Assembly: GCA_028875175.1 (NCBI GenBank)
Contig: JAPPFO010000230.1
Coordinates: 1 to 28,722, forward strand
Reading direction: 5' to 3'
Length of the DNA: 28,722 nt
DNA from: Chloroflexota bacterium
GTDB taxonomy: Bacteria > Chloroflexota > UBA11872
Positions 1 through 7,984 of this stretch are shown here, piece after piece (within the stretch, counting starts at the first letter, position 1; every line of letters begins with the position of its first letter). Made by a program: the position numbers and the translations under genes. The notes under the pieces were generated by a model that saw only the letters and a list, made by a program, of their open reading frames with translations, was not told the DNA's origin and did not search any database.

Positions 1-57
1 CGATTTCGGGCGAAGACGCCCGAATCTGCCTCTCCCCTTGGAGAGGGTGAAGAGCCG
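1..57 (+). repeat. Double-hairpin repeat, copy 1 (cut by window edge)
   Basis: First of seven copies of the double-hairpin unit. Hairpin I is TTCGGGCG (5-12), loop AAGA, CGCCCGAA (17-24). Hairpin II is CCTCTCC (29-35), loop CCTT, GGAGAGG (40-46). It is followed by the shared GTGAAGAGC tail. The left end lies outside the window. It sits beyond the 3' end of phoU. Confidence 0.85.
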
Positions 58-85
58 CGGCGCCAGCGGTTGGTGCTGCTTCGGA

Positions 86-157
86 TGATGGTTGCTGGCG
101 CGGGCGCCTCGACCGGAAGACCCCTCACCCCAACCCTCTCCCCCAGGAGAGGGATTA
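86..157 (+). repeat. Degenerate half-copy of the double-hairpin repeat
   Basis: The stretch begins with the lead-in seen in full copies (GATGGTTGC, then CGGAAGACCCCTCACC). It lacks hairpin I and keeps only hairpin II: CCCTCTCC (134-141), loop CCCA, GGAGAGGG (146-153). It lies about 50 bp past the phoU stop and could act as a 3' hairpin of the phosphate operon, but no T-tract follows it on the minus strand. Confidence 0.6.
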
Positions 158-207
158 AAGCAGGCGCTGACCTAACGAGCTTGAAGCGCGGCTAGATGCC
201 GGGGCGG

Positions 208-936
208 TCAAGGGGCGGTGGAGCCGTTGGTGGGGGTGGTGGAGTCGTGGGGTGTGGGGTCGCCGACGTCGGGCCAGCGTTCGTCGGGGGCGGGGGTTTG
301 GCCGGTGGTGAGGTAGATGACGCGTTCGGCGATGTTGGTGGCGCGGTCGCCGATGCGTTCGAGGTTGTGCGAGACCCAGGTGAGCCAGGTGGCGCGCTGG
401 ATGTTGCGCGGATCCTCGAACATGTAGGTCAACAGCTCGCGATAGACCTGGTCGTTGAGCTGATCGACCTCGTCGTCCGTGTGCCAGACCCGGCGCGCGA
501 GAGCAGCGTCGCGCTCGTTTAGGGCGGTGAGACTGTCGCGCAACATGCCGATTGAGATGTCGGCCATGCGGGGAATGTCGATCAGCGGCTTGAGTGGGGG
601 TTCGTCGCCCATGCGGATGCTGATCTTGGCAATGCCCTCGGCGTAGTCGCCCATGCGCTCGAGCTCCGAGCCGACCTGCATGCCGGTGATGAGCGCGCGC
701 AGATCGCTGGCCATGGGCTGCTGCCGGGCGATGATGTCAATGCAGAGTTCCTCGAGCGCCAGGTACCGATCGTCGATTTCGTCGTCTTCGTCGACGATTC
801 GGCGCGCCAACTCGACGTCGCGCGTCCGGAGCGACTCGATCGAGCGCTTGATGGCCTTCTCCACCATGCTGCCGATGAGCAGGAGCTCGTCGTGGACCTG
901 CTGGAGCTGGCTTTCGTATTCGGTGCGCGGTGACAT
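208..936 (-). CDS. phoU: Phosphate-specific transport accessory protein PhoU
   Basis: PhoU is a cytoplasmic protein that couples the PstSCAB transporter to the PhoR kinase and keeps the phosphate regulon off when phosphate is plentiful. The 242-residue length fits the family. The two-repeat helical-bundle pattern is visible: the ERxGD-type motif occurs twice (ELERMGDYAEGIA at 91-103, NLERIGDRATNIAE at 191-204), and so does the acidic metal-binding helix (EDDEIDD near 50-56, HTDDEVDQ near 152-159). ATG at 936 is preceded by GAGGG with 7-nt spacing. It is the last gene of the pst operon but stands 419 bp from pstB instead of abutting it, because a repeat array fills the gap. The last ~25 residues are Pro/Thr-rich and probably disordered. 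Family assignment is secure. Confidence 0.95.
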   Translation of the reverse strand: MSPRTEYESQLQQVHDELLLIGSMVEKAIKRSIESLRTRDVELARRIVDEDDEIDDRYLALEELCIDIIARQQPMASDLRALITGMQVGSELERMGDYAEGIAKISIRMGDEPPLKPLIDIPRMADISIGMLRDSLTALNERDAALARRVWHTDDEVDQLNDQVYRELLTYMFEDPRNIQRATWLTWVSHNLERIGDRATNIAERVIYLTTGQTPAPDERWPDVGDPTPHDSTTPTNGSTAP

Positions 937-942
937 TAGTAA

Positions 943-1295
943 TCCCTCACCTTAATCCTCTCCCAACGGAGACCCTTGCGGAACCCGAAGCTGGGTGCCC
1001 GGAAGGCCCCTCACCGATTTCCGCCGGGGACGGCGGAATCTGCCTCTCCCCCAGGAGAGGGTGAAGATCGGCCTCGCCTTGATTGAATTGAGACCGAACA
1101 CCGTTGCTATCCCCGGGGCGGGAGTAAGAGCGGTCGCGCCTTGGAGGACGAGCTGGCGTATTGCATAGGTCTCTCAAGGGAGAGGGAGGAAGAAGCTGCC
1201 CCGGCGAGGGCCAGGCGAGTTCTGCAGAGGACTCCCAGGAGTCGGCGACGAGCGGCTCCGCCTTCGAGGACGAAGGGCGTTTTGCGAAGGTCTCC
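943..1295 (+). repeat. Mosaic repeat element, copy 2 (with double hairpin)
   Basis: Parts in order: an inverted end motif GAGACCCTTGCGGAACCC (969-986); the double-hairpin unit (about 995-1066), with hairpin I TTCCGCCG/CGGCGGAA at 1019-1038 (loop GGGA) and hairpin II CCTCTCC/GGAGAGG at 1043-1060 (loop CCCA); a middle block containing TTGAGACCGAACAC (1088-1101); then three right-end motifs of the GGCGTTTTGCAAAGGTCTC type (about 1153-1174, 1213-1234, 1274-1295). The outermost left and right end motifs match as imperfect inverted repeats, 14 of 19 positions by eye. The element is about 350 bp and lies directly against the phoU relic. Confidence 0.75.
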
Positions 1296-1342
1296 CACGA
1301 GGTGCAGGTGCTGTGGCTTTCGCATTCGGTTCGTGGCGACAT
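1296..1342 (-). pseudogene. Relic duplicate of the phoU 5' end
   Basis: Read on the minus strand from ATG at 1342, the first codons give MSPRTECES, against MSPRTEYES for the intact phoU at 936. The first 28 nt match the phoU start at 24 positions, and weaker similarity continues for another ~20 nt with a small deletion. The reading frame is then lost in the repeat array. AGAGGAGG precedes this ATG, and the pstB stop is 13 nt upstream, the spacing expected of an operon junction. The likely reading is that this is the original phoU start, separated from the gene body when the array arose. Confidence 0.7.
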
Positions 1343-1355
1343 GGCCTCCTCTGTC

Positions 1356-2186
1356 CTAGCCGAACCGGCCGGTGATGTAGGCCTCGGTGCGCGGGTCGGT
1401 GGGGGTGGTGAAGAGCTTTTGGGTGTCGTTGACCTCGACGAGGACTCCGGCCCCGGATTCGGCCACCGTGAAGAAGGCGGTGCGGTCGGAGATGCGGGCG
1501 GCCTGCTGCATGTTGTGGGTGACGATGATGATGGTGAGTTGCTCGCGGAGCTCGCGGATCAGGTCCTCGATGCGGGTGGTGGCGATGGGGTCGAGGGCGG
1601 AGCAGGGCTCGTCCATCAGCAGCACGTCGGGCTGGACGGCCAGGGCGCGGGCGATGCAGAGGCGTTGCTGCTGGCCGCCGGAGAGCGCGAGGCCGCTCTT
1701 CTTGAGATCGTCCTTGACCTCGTCCCAGAGGGCGGCGCGCTTGAGGGAGGTCTCGACGATCTCGTCCATGTCGCCCTTGTAGCCGTTGACGCGGGGGCCG
1801 TAGGCCACGTTCTCGTAGATGGACTTGGGGAACGGGTTGGGCTTCTGGAAGACCATGCCGACCTGGCGGCGGACCTCGACCGGGTCGACCGCGCGGTCGT
1901 AGATGTCACGGTTTCGAAAGACGACGGAGCCTTCAAGCCGGGCGGTGGGAATGAGCTCGTTCATGCGGTTGAAGCAGCGCAGGAAGGTGCTCTTGCCGCA
2001 GCCGGAGGGGCCAATGATGGCGGTGACCTCGCGCGGCCGGACGTCACAGTTGACGTTCTCCAGCACGTATGCGCTGCCGTACCAGAAGTTGAGGCTGCGA
2101 GTCATCAGGATTGCGTCGGTCTGCCCGTTCTCCGACGGCGTGGCTACCGCATCCGCGGGTTGCGCATCGATGCGCAGGTTGATCAC
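1356..2186 (-). CDS. pstB: Phosphate ABC transporter ATP-binding protein PstB
   Basis: PstB is the cytoplasmic ATPase that powers phosphate import through PstC/PstA. Walker A GPSGCGKST is at 59-67, the Q-loop glutamine near 114, the ABC signature LSGGQQQ at 168-174, Walker B VLLMDEPCSALD at 188-199, and the switch histidine in IVTHN near 224. At 276 residues it is slightly longer than typical because of a ~28-residue N-terminal extension. Start: GTG at 2186 overlaps the pstA stop by 3 nt (GTGA) and has GAGGAGG 5 nt upstream, so translation is coupled. An internal ATG (residue 28) is an alternative nearer the usual family start. Function is certain. Confidence 0.97.
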   Translation of the reverse strand: MINLRIDAQPADAVATPSENGQTDAILMTRSLNFWYGSAYVLENVNCDVRPREVTAIIGPSGCGKSTFLRCFNRMNELIPTARLEGSVVFRNRDIYDRAVDPVEVRRQVGMVFQKPNPFPKSIYENVAYGPRVNGYKGDMDEIVETSLKRAALWDEVKDDLKKSGLALSGGQQQRLCIARALAVQPDVLLMDEPCSALDPIATTRIEDLIRELREQLTIIIVTHNMQQAARISDRTAFFTVAESGAGVLVEVNDTQKLFTTPTDPRTEAYITGRFG

Positions 2187-3079
2187 TGAAGCCTCCTCTG
2201 CATGCGGTACCGGAGATAGACGGCGAGGGAATTGGCGGTCAGGAGCACGACCAGCAGGACGACGATGCCGCCGGCGGCCAGGCTGTGGAACTCCTTCTGG
2301 GGCAGCGACACCCAGTTGAAGATCTGGATGGGCAACACGGTGAAGATGTCCAGGGGCCCGTTGGGGTCGAAGGCGACGTAGGTGAGCGCTCCGATGGTGA
2401 TGAGGGGGGCGGTTTCGCCGATGGCGCGGGCGAGGGCGAGGATGGTGCCAGTGAGGATGCCGCCGGCGGCGGACGGAAGCACGGTCTGGCGGACCATCTG
2501 CCAGCGGGTGGCACCGAGGGCATAGGAACCCTCGCGCAGGGAGTCCGGCACGGCGCGGATGGCTTCACGGGAAGCCACGATGATGAGCGGGAGGATCAGC
2601 AGCGCCATCGTCATGGAGCCGGCCAGCACGACGCGTCCGAGCTCGAGCCAGCGCACGAAGAGACCGAGGCCCAGCAGGCCGTAGACGATGCTGGGGACGC
2701 CGGCGAGGTTGGCGATGTTGAGCTGGATGAAGCGCGTGAGCCAGTTGTCGGGCGCATATTCCTCGAGGTAGATGGCGGCGCCGACGCCGAGCGGGAAGGC
2801 GATGATGGCGGTGAAGGCGAGCATCCAGAGGCTGCCCAGCAAGGCGGAGCGCAGGCCGGCGTTGTCGGCGATGCGCGAGGGGTAGTTGGAGAGGAAGTGC
2901 CAGTCCACTTCGCGGACGCCGTCCGTGAAGATGTCGAACAGCAGGGCGCCGAGCATGACCAGACCCATGAGGGTCGAGACGACGGCGAGGCCGTAGAAGA
3001 GCCAGCCGGACCAGCGGCGGCGGGCCTGGCTGGGACGCCAGACGTTGGCGGCAGGGACGGCATCAGCCTGGGCGCTCAT
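2183..3079 (-). CDS. pstA: Phosphate ABC transporter permease PstA
   Basis: PstA is one of two inner-membrane permeases of the high-affinity phosphate importer. The 298-residue protein has a short hydrophilic N-terminus, a first transmembrane segment near 25-50, and five more hydrophobic segments. The EAA-type cytoplasmic loop that docks on PstB is visible as SLREGSYALGATRWQMVRQTV (around 180-200). The start ATG overlaps the pstC stop (ATGA), and the stop overlaps the pstB GTG, so pstC, pstA and pstB form a translationally coupled block. Family and role are secure from both sequence and context. Confidence 0.96.
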   Translation of the reverse strand: MSAQADAVPAANVWRPSQARRRWSGWLFYGLAVVSTLMGLVMLGALLFDIFTDGVREVDWHFLSNYPSRIADNAGLRSALLGSLWMLAFTAIIAFPLGVGAAIYLEEYAPDNWLTRFIQLNIANLAGVPSIVYGLLGLGLFVRWLELGRVVLAGSMTMALLILPLIIVASREAIRAVPDSLREGSYALGATRWQMVRQTVLPSAAGGILTGTILALARAIGETAPLITIGALTYVAFDPNGPLDIFTVLPIQIFNWVSLPQKEFHSLAAGGIVVLLVVLLTANSLAVYLRYRMQRRLQ

Positions 3080-4080
3080 TCGTAGGCCTCCCGATAGCGG
3101 CGGACGAGCAGATCGCTGAGGAGGTTCATGACGAGGGTCATGACGAAGAGCAGAGTGCCTACCGCGAAGATGGTGCGGAACTCGATGCCGCCCTGCGGGG
3201 TGTCGCCAAGGCTGACCTGGACGATGTAGGCGGTCATGGTTTCCATGGACCGGAGCAGGTCGAAGCCCATCTGGGGCTGCAGGCCGGCGGCGATGGCGAC
3301 GATCATGGTTTCGCCGATGGCGCGTGAGATCGAGAGGATGACGGCGGCGAGGATGCCGGACAGCGCGCCCGGGACGACCACGCGGCTGACGACTTCGAAC
3401 CTGGTTGCGCCGAGCGCAAAGGCGCCTTCGCGAAGGTCGCGCGGGACGGCGCGGAGGGCGTCCTCGCTGATGGAGGCCATCATCGGGAGGATCATGAAGC
3501 CCATGACGATGCCGGCGCTGGCGACGTTGAAGATCTGGGTCTGGGGAAAGATGTCTCGAAGGATTGGCGTAACGAATTGCAGGGCGAAGTAGCCGTAGAC
3601 GACGGTGGGGATTCCGGCCAGGACTTCGAGGACGGGCTTTACCATGCTGCGCAGGCGGGCCGGGGCGAATTCGCTGAGGAAGATGGCAGTCAATAGCCCG
3701 ATTGGCACGGCCACGACGATGGCGACCAGGGCCACCACGATGGTGCCGTTGACGAGGGGGAGGACGCCGAAGCTCTTGGAGGCGAAGAGGGGGGTCCAGC
3801 GGGTGCCGGTGAGGAAGTCGACGATGGGGACTTCGCCGAAGAACTGGATCGTCTCGCCGAGGAGGGTGATGACGATGCCTGTGGTGGTGAGGACGGAGAT
3901 GAGGGCGCAGAGGAAGAGCACGGCGTGGACGCTGCGCTCGACGAACTTGCGGCGGAGGGAGTCGCGGCGGGAGCGGGCGAAGTCAAGACCAGCAGGTTCG
4001 GAAGCGGCCGCGTCAGCCGTGGGATGGGCGCGCGGCACTGATTTGACGTTATTCAAAGCGTCTCTCCATTGAGACACCAT
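3076..4080 (-). CDS. pstC: Phosphate ABC transporter permease PstC
   Basis: PstC is the partner permease of PstA. At 334 residues it has a hydrophilic N-terminal ~50 residues, then a transmembrane segment (VHAVLFLCALISVLTTTGIV) and several more. The EAA loop reads DLREGAFALGATRFEVVSRV (around 215-235). The N-terminus is odd: the first dozen codons (MVSQWRDALNNV) lie inside repeat end motifs, and ATG 4080 falls within an imperfect copy of the GGTTATGCAAAGGTCTC motif. AGG stands 8 nt upstream. A later start, for example at GTG codon 15, is possible because the conserved part begins only around residue 45. Function is clear; the exact start is uncertain. Confidence 0.94.
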   Translation of the reverse strand: MVSQWRDALNNVKSVPRAHPTADAAASEPAGLDFARSRRDSLRRKFVERSVHAVLFLCALISVLTTTGIVITLLGETIQFFGEVPIVDFLTGTRWTPLFASKSFGVLPLVNGTIVVALVAIVVAVPIGLLTAIFLSEFAPARLRSMVKPVLEVLAGIPTVVYGYFALQFVTPILRDIFPQTQIFNVASAGIVMGFMILPMMASISEDALRAVPRDLREGAFALGATRFEVVSRVVVPGALSGILAAVILSISRAIGETMIVAIAAGLQPQMGFDLLRSMETMTAYIVQVSLGDTPQGGIEFRTIFAVGTLLFVMTLVMNLLSDLLVRRYREAYE

Positions 4081-4217
4081 TGAGTTACCTGGGGATGGTT
4101 GCCCGGAAGACCCCTCACCGGTTTCGGCCGAAGACGGCCGAACCTGCCTCTCCCCCAGGAGAGGGTGAAGAGCCGCGACGCCTTAGAGCTTGATCGGCGT
4201 TTTGCAAAGGTCTCTGA
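4062..4217 (+). repeat. Mosaic repeat element, copy 3 (pstS-pstC gap)
   Basis: A degenerate left end motif GAGACACCATTGAGTTACC (4070-4088) overlaps the pstC start codon. The double-hairpin unit follows: hairpin I TTCGGCCG (4123-4130), loop AAGA, CGGCCGAA (4135-4142); hairpin II CCTCTCC (4147-4153), loop CCCA, GGAGAGG (4158-4164). The right end motif is GGCGTTTTGCAAAGGTCTC (4196-4214). A second plus-sense version of that end motif, GACGTTATTCAAAGCGTCTC (4043-4062), lies inside the first codons of pstC. Confidence 0.75.
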
Positions 4218-4252
4218 CGAGAGCCACGGGGCGCCATGAGCGGCGGCGGGCG

Positions 4253-4288
4253 TTGCACGCGGCAACCTCTGGACCTTGCCGCGTGCGA
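4253..4288 (-). terminator. Strong hairpin between pstS and pstC
   Basis: A perfect 11-bp stem, GCACGCGGCAA (4255-4265) with TTGCCGCGTGC (4276-4286), has a 10-nt loop and can extend by two pairs. It begins ~20 nt after the pstS stop. No T-tract follows on the minus strand, so a full intrinsic terminator is unlikely. A 3' stabiliser or partial terminator that keeps PstS in excess over the membrane subunits, as known in other pst operons, is the more likely role (inference). Confidence 0.65.
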
Positions 4289-4305
4289 GGCGTGGGTACG
4301 GAATG

Positions 4306-5439
4306 CTAGGCGCCCGCTTTCCAGGCTTGTAGCACCGAATTGGGAGTGTCGGTGACGCCATCCAGGGCGGAGACGGTGCCGGTTTTGCGGGTGGTGAAGC
4401 GCTGGAGGGCGAGGTCGTACATCTCGGCGGGCAGCGGGACGTAGCCGACATCGCCGACGAGGTTGGCGGCGTTCTTGAGGTAGAACTCCACGAAGGTCTG
4501 GACCTCGGGCCGCTCGGCGGCGACGGTGCTGACGTAGATGAAGATCACGCGTGAGAGCGGCGCGTATTTGCCGCTGAGGATGTTCTCCGTGGTGGGGAAG
4601 ACCGGGCCGGCGCCGCCATCGACCTGGAGGGCCTTGAGGACTTCGGCGTTCTGCTCGTAGTAGGCGATGCCGAAGAAGCCGACGGCGCCAGCGTCGCCGG
4701 AGACGCCCTGGACGAGGACGTTGTCGTCTTCGCTGGGGGTGAAGTCGCCGCGGCTGGCGCCCTCCTCACCATTAATGGCCTTGGTGAAGTAGTCGTAGGT
4801 GCCGGAGTCGGTGCCGGGGCCGTAGAGCAAGAGCGGCTCGTTGGGCAAGCCTTCGCGAACCTGGGACCAGTTCATGACCTGGCCTTCGGACTCGGGCGCC
4901 CACAGTTTTCTGAGTTCGTCGGTGGTGATGCTGTCGCCGATCCAGTCATTCTGCTGGTTGACGACGACGGCGATGCCGTCGATGGCGACGGGGAGCTCGA
5001 TGTAGCCGATGCCGTGCTCGTCGCAGACAGCCGCCTCGCCGGACTTGATGAAGCGCGAGGCGTCGGAGATGTCGGTTTCCTCGGCACAGAACTTCTTGAA
5101 TCCGCCGCCGGTGCCGGAGACGCCGACCGGAACGCGGACGTCGGAGAACTGCTTTTGAAACTCCTCGGCTACGGCCTGGGAGATGGGGCCGACGGTGCTG
5201 GAACCGTCCACGAGGATGGTGCCGGAGATGGGGCCGTCGGGCGGGGTGACCTGGACCATGGTGGGCCCGGCGGCGCTGGCTGGGGCCTCCGCCTGGGTGT
5301 CGGCCGGCGACTCGCCGCAGGCGGCCAGGACGGCGGCAGCGGCGGCCGCCAGGGATCCGAATCCGGCGGCGCGCAACATGCGCCGGCGGCTGATTGGGCT
5401 CAAGGGTTGGATTGCCTCCCTAAAGAGAGACCTCTGCAT
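4306..5439 (-). CDS. pstS: Phosphate-binding lipoprotein PstS
   Basis: PstS is the extracytoplasmic phosphate receptor that delivers phosphate to PstCA. The N-terminus carries a twin-arginine motif SRRRML followed by an alanine-rich hydrophobic stretch and lipobox LAAC, so it looks like a Tat-exported lipoprotein. The mature protein opens with ILVDGSSTVGPISQAVAEEF, the classic PstS phosphate-binding loop. VSGTGGGFKKFCAEETDISDASR and LYGPGTDSGTYDYF supply further ligand-contact motifs. Length (377) is normal. Start is ambiguous: ATG 5439 lies within a repeat end motif and has a poorly spaced GAGG, whereas TTG 5403 follows AGGGAGG by 11 nt and would give a compact ~29-residue signal peptide. 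Function is secure. Confidence 0.95.
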   Translation of the reverse strand: MQRSLFREAIQPLSPISRRRMLRAAGFGSLAAAAAAVLAACGESPADTQAEAPASAAGPTMVQVTPPDGPISGTILVDGSSTVGPISQAVAEEFQKQFSDVRVPVGVSGTGGGFKKFCAEETDISDASRFIKSGEAAVCDEHGIGYIELPVAIDGIAVVVNQQNDWIGDSITTDELRKLWAPESEGQVMNWSQVREGLPNEPLLLYGPGTDSGTYDYFTKAINGEEGASRGDFTPSEDDNVLVQGVSGDAGAVGFFGIAYYEQNAEVLKALQVDGGAGPVFPTTENILSGKYAPLSRVIFIYVSTVAAERPEVQTFVEFYLKNAANLVGDVGYVPLPAEMYDLALQRFTTRKTGTVSALDGVTDTPNSVLQAWKAGA

Positions 5440-5633
5440 AACCTCAGGGATGGTTGCGCGGAAGACCCCTCACCGGTTTCGGCCGAAGACGGCCGAACCT
5501 GCCTCTCCCCTTGGAGAGGGTGAAGAGCAGCGCCGCCCGCGCGGACGAGGCGGGGTCTTGCAAGGGTCTGCAGAGGGAGTGGAGAAAGAGCGGCCCCGCT
5601 TGCGAGGTCGAGGCGGGGTTATGCAACGGTTTC
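5427..5633 (+). repeat. Mosaic repeat element, copy 4 (upstream of pstS)
   Basis: This is the clearest example of the inverted ends: GAGACCTCTGCATAACC (5427-5443) against GGTTATGCAACGGTTTC (5617-5633), 14 of 17 positions complementary in inverted sense. Inside are hairpin I TTCGGCCG (5478-5485), loop AAGA, CGGCCGAA (5490-5497), and hairpin II CCTCTCC (5502-5508), loop CCTT, GGAGAGG (5513-5519). One more internal end-like motif lies at about 5551-5572. The 207-bp size and inverted ends resemble a miniature inverted-repeat element. The left end contains ATG 5439 of pstS. Confidence 0.75.
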
Positions 5634-5701
5634 CAAATGCGGTGCGGTCAGAGTCGACCGACTAGACGTTAGGGGGCGCGCGTCAACAGGCGGCGCAGGA
5701 G

Positions 5702-5718
5702 TCTTAACTGGCGTTTAA
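5702..5718 (-). promoter_or_regulatory. Candidate Pho box upstream of pstS
   Basis: On the minus strand two hexamers, TTAAAC and TTAAGA, are separated by GCCAG, giving the 11-bp period typical of PhoB/PhoP direct-repeat boxes. A TTGACG hexamer (5681-5686) stands 15 nt downstream as a possible -35; no good -10 was found. The box overlaps the phoR stop codon. A similar hexamer pair lies upstream of phoB. The call rests on spacing and gene context only. Confidence 0.4.
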
Positions 5719-7135
5719 CGCTGAACTAGCGGTCGGTGAACGTGGCGGGGGACTTCGGTGAGCGGGAGGGCGACGCTGAAGGTGGCGCCGCGGCCGAGGC
5801 CGGGGGATTCGGCCCAGATGCGGCCGCCGTGCTGGCGGACGGTGTGGCGGGCGATGGAGAGGCCCAGGCCGGCGCCGGCGCCGCTGCGGGAGGGATCGGC
5901 CTTGTAGAAGCGTTCGAAGACGCGGTCGAGTTCGTCAAGAGCGAGGCCGGCGCCGGAATCGCGCACGCTGACGATGGCTTCACTGTCGCGCCGCTCGGTT
6001 GACACCTGAATCGAGCCGGAGGGCGGGGTGAACTTGATGGCGTTGTGGACGAGGCTCATGACGACGCGGGCGGTGCGGTCGGCGTCGGCGTGGACTAAAA
6101 GAGGTTCACCGTCGGCGGCAAGTTCCAAGGTGACCTCGTGGCGAGCAGCCTGGGCGCGGAGGCGGTCGACAGCCGGCGAGACGACCTGATTGAGATCCAC
6201 GGTGGCCAGATCCAGATCGGCCATGCCGGATTCGATGCGGGCCAAGTCCAGGAGCTCGGCAATCATCTGGCTCATGCGTTCGACTTCGACCTCGATGCCG
6301 TGGAGGAATTCGGCGCGGGTGGCGGGGTCGTCGGCGGCGCCGTCTTGCAGGGTCTCGACCAGCGCGCGGAGGGCCGAGAGGGGGGTGCGCAGCTCGTGGG
6401 AGACGTTGGCGACGAAGTCGCGGCGGACGGTTTCGGTGTGGCGGAGGTCGGTTAGGTCGCGGAGTAGGACCAGGCGCTGACGGAGGCCGGGGAGGCCAAG
6501 GGGCACGGCGATGGCGTGGACTTCGCGCTCGGTGGCGCCGACGGTCAGGAGGCGGGCGGCGGGTTGTTCGGTAGACGTGGGCGCGAGGATGAACTCGACC
6601 AAGTCGTTGTCGCGCAAGGCGTCAGCCAGTGAGGCGTGGCCTTCCATTCGGGGGCGAACATCCAGCATGTCGGCGGCCGCCTGATTGACGAGGCTGACGG
6701 TGTCGTCGGCCTCGACGATGACGACGCCGTCGGTCATGGAGGCGAGGACAGTTTCCAGGCGGGCGTGGTCGTGTTCCAAGGCTCGGGATTCTGCTTGGAG
6801 GGCGTCAGTGGTGTCGGATATCGCGCGAGACAGGTCGTTGACTTCGGGGCCGCCGGTGCGGGGGAAGGGCTCGGGGCCCTCGGGGGAGAGGAGGCTCTCG
6901 GTGGAGCGTGTGACCTGACGGAGCGCTCGGACTTCGCGGTTCATCAAGCAGGCGGTCAGACCAGAGGCCAGCATCCCACCGAGAACAGCGGCGGCGATCA
7001 GGGGGCCAGCGAGTTCGCCCCGCGCTTCGGCTTCAGTTCCAATGGCCAGCACAATGCCGGCAAGGAGCACGGCGATCAGCACCCCAGCTGCCGCCGCAAC
7101 GGCAGCGCGGGCGCGCAGGCCCCCGGCCGGACGCA

Positions 7136-7136
<1 letters not shown>
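5715..7136 (-). CDS. phoR: Phosphate-regulon sensor histidine kinase PhoR
   Basis: PhoR is the membrane kinase that phosphorylates PhoB when phosphate is scarce. With ATG at 7136 the protein has 473 residues. Two transmembrane segments lie near 11-33 and 43-65 with almost no periplasmic loop, as in PhoR proteins that read Pst/PhoU state rather than a ligand. A linker and PAS-like domain occupy ~70-230. The HisKA motif FVANVSHELRTPLSAL has His247. The ATPase domain shows the N-box HNAIKFTPP (~364-372), G1 DSGAGL (393-398) and G2 GAGLGLSI (421-428). The ATG overlaps the phoB stop (TGATG), showing coupling. A longer open frame to 7889 is only the shadow of phoB. The name follows domain order and context. 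Confidence 0.93.
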
Positions 7137-7837
<701 letters not shown>

Positions 7838-7932
7838 TGTGGTTCTCCGCGCGCGCCCGGCGGTCGGGCGGGCTGCCTGCGGGTGTCAACTATACGAAGG
7901 CCAGGAAAGCGGAGACGTCGGGTCGCTCGCGT

Positions 7933-7949
7933 TGTTCAACGCTGGTTAA
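7933..7949 (-). promoter_or_regulatory. Candidate Pho box upstream of phoB
   Basis: On the minus strand TTAACC and TGAACA are separated by AGCGT, repeating the hexamer-N5-hexamer layout seen near pstS. A TATAGT hexamer at 7889-7894 could be a -10 element, but it is 38 bp downstream, farther than usual for a PhoB-activated promoter. This would fit autoregulation of phoB-phoR. Weak evidence. Confidence 0.35.
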
Positions 7950-7984
7950 TCGAGGAGGCGCTGGGCTAAAGGCGGGTAGTTCGA

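Larger units (their letters stand above)
937..1355. other. pstB-phoU gap filled by repeat array and phoU start relic
   Basis: These 419 bases hold no credible gene. They contain the mosaic repeat array (943-1295) and the relic of a phoU start (1296-1342). A 13-nt spacer with a Shine-Dalgarno-like AGAGGAGG then leads to the pstB stop. Short ORFs here on both strands are translations of repeat sequence. Confidence 0.75.

Noticed and set aside
1107..1359. Two short ORFs (72 residues each) around the phoU relic
   Set aside because: One is repeat sequence on the minus strand, the other its complement; neither has coding character.
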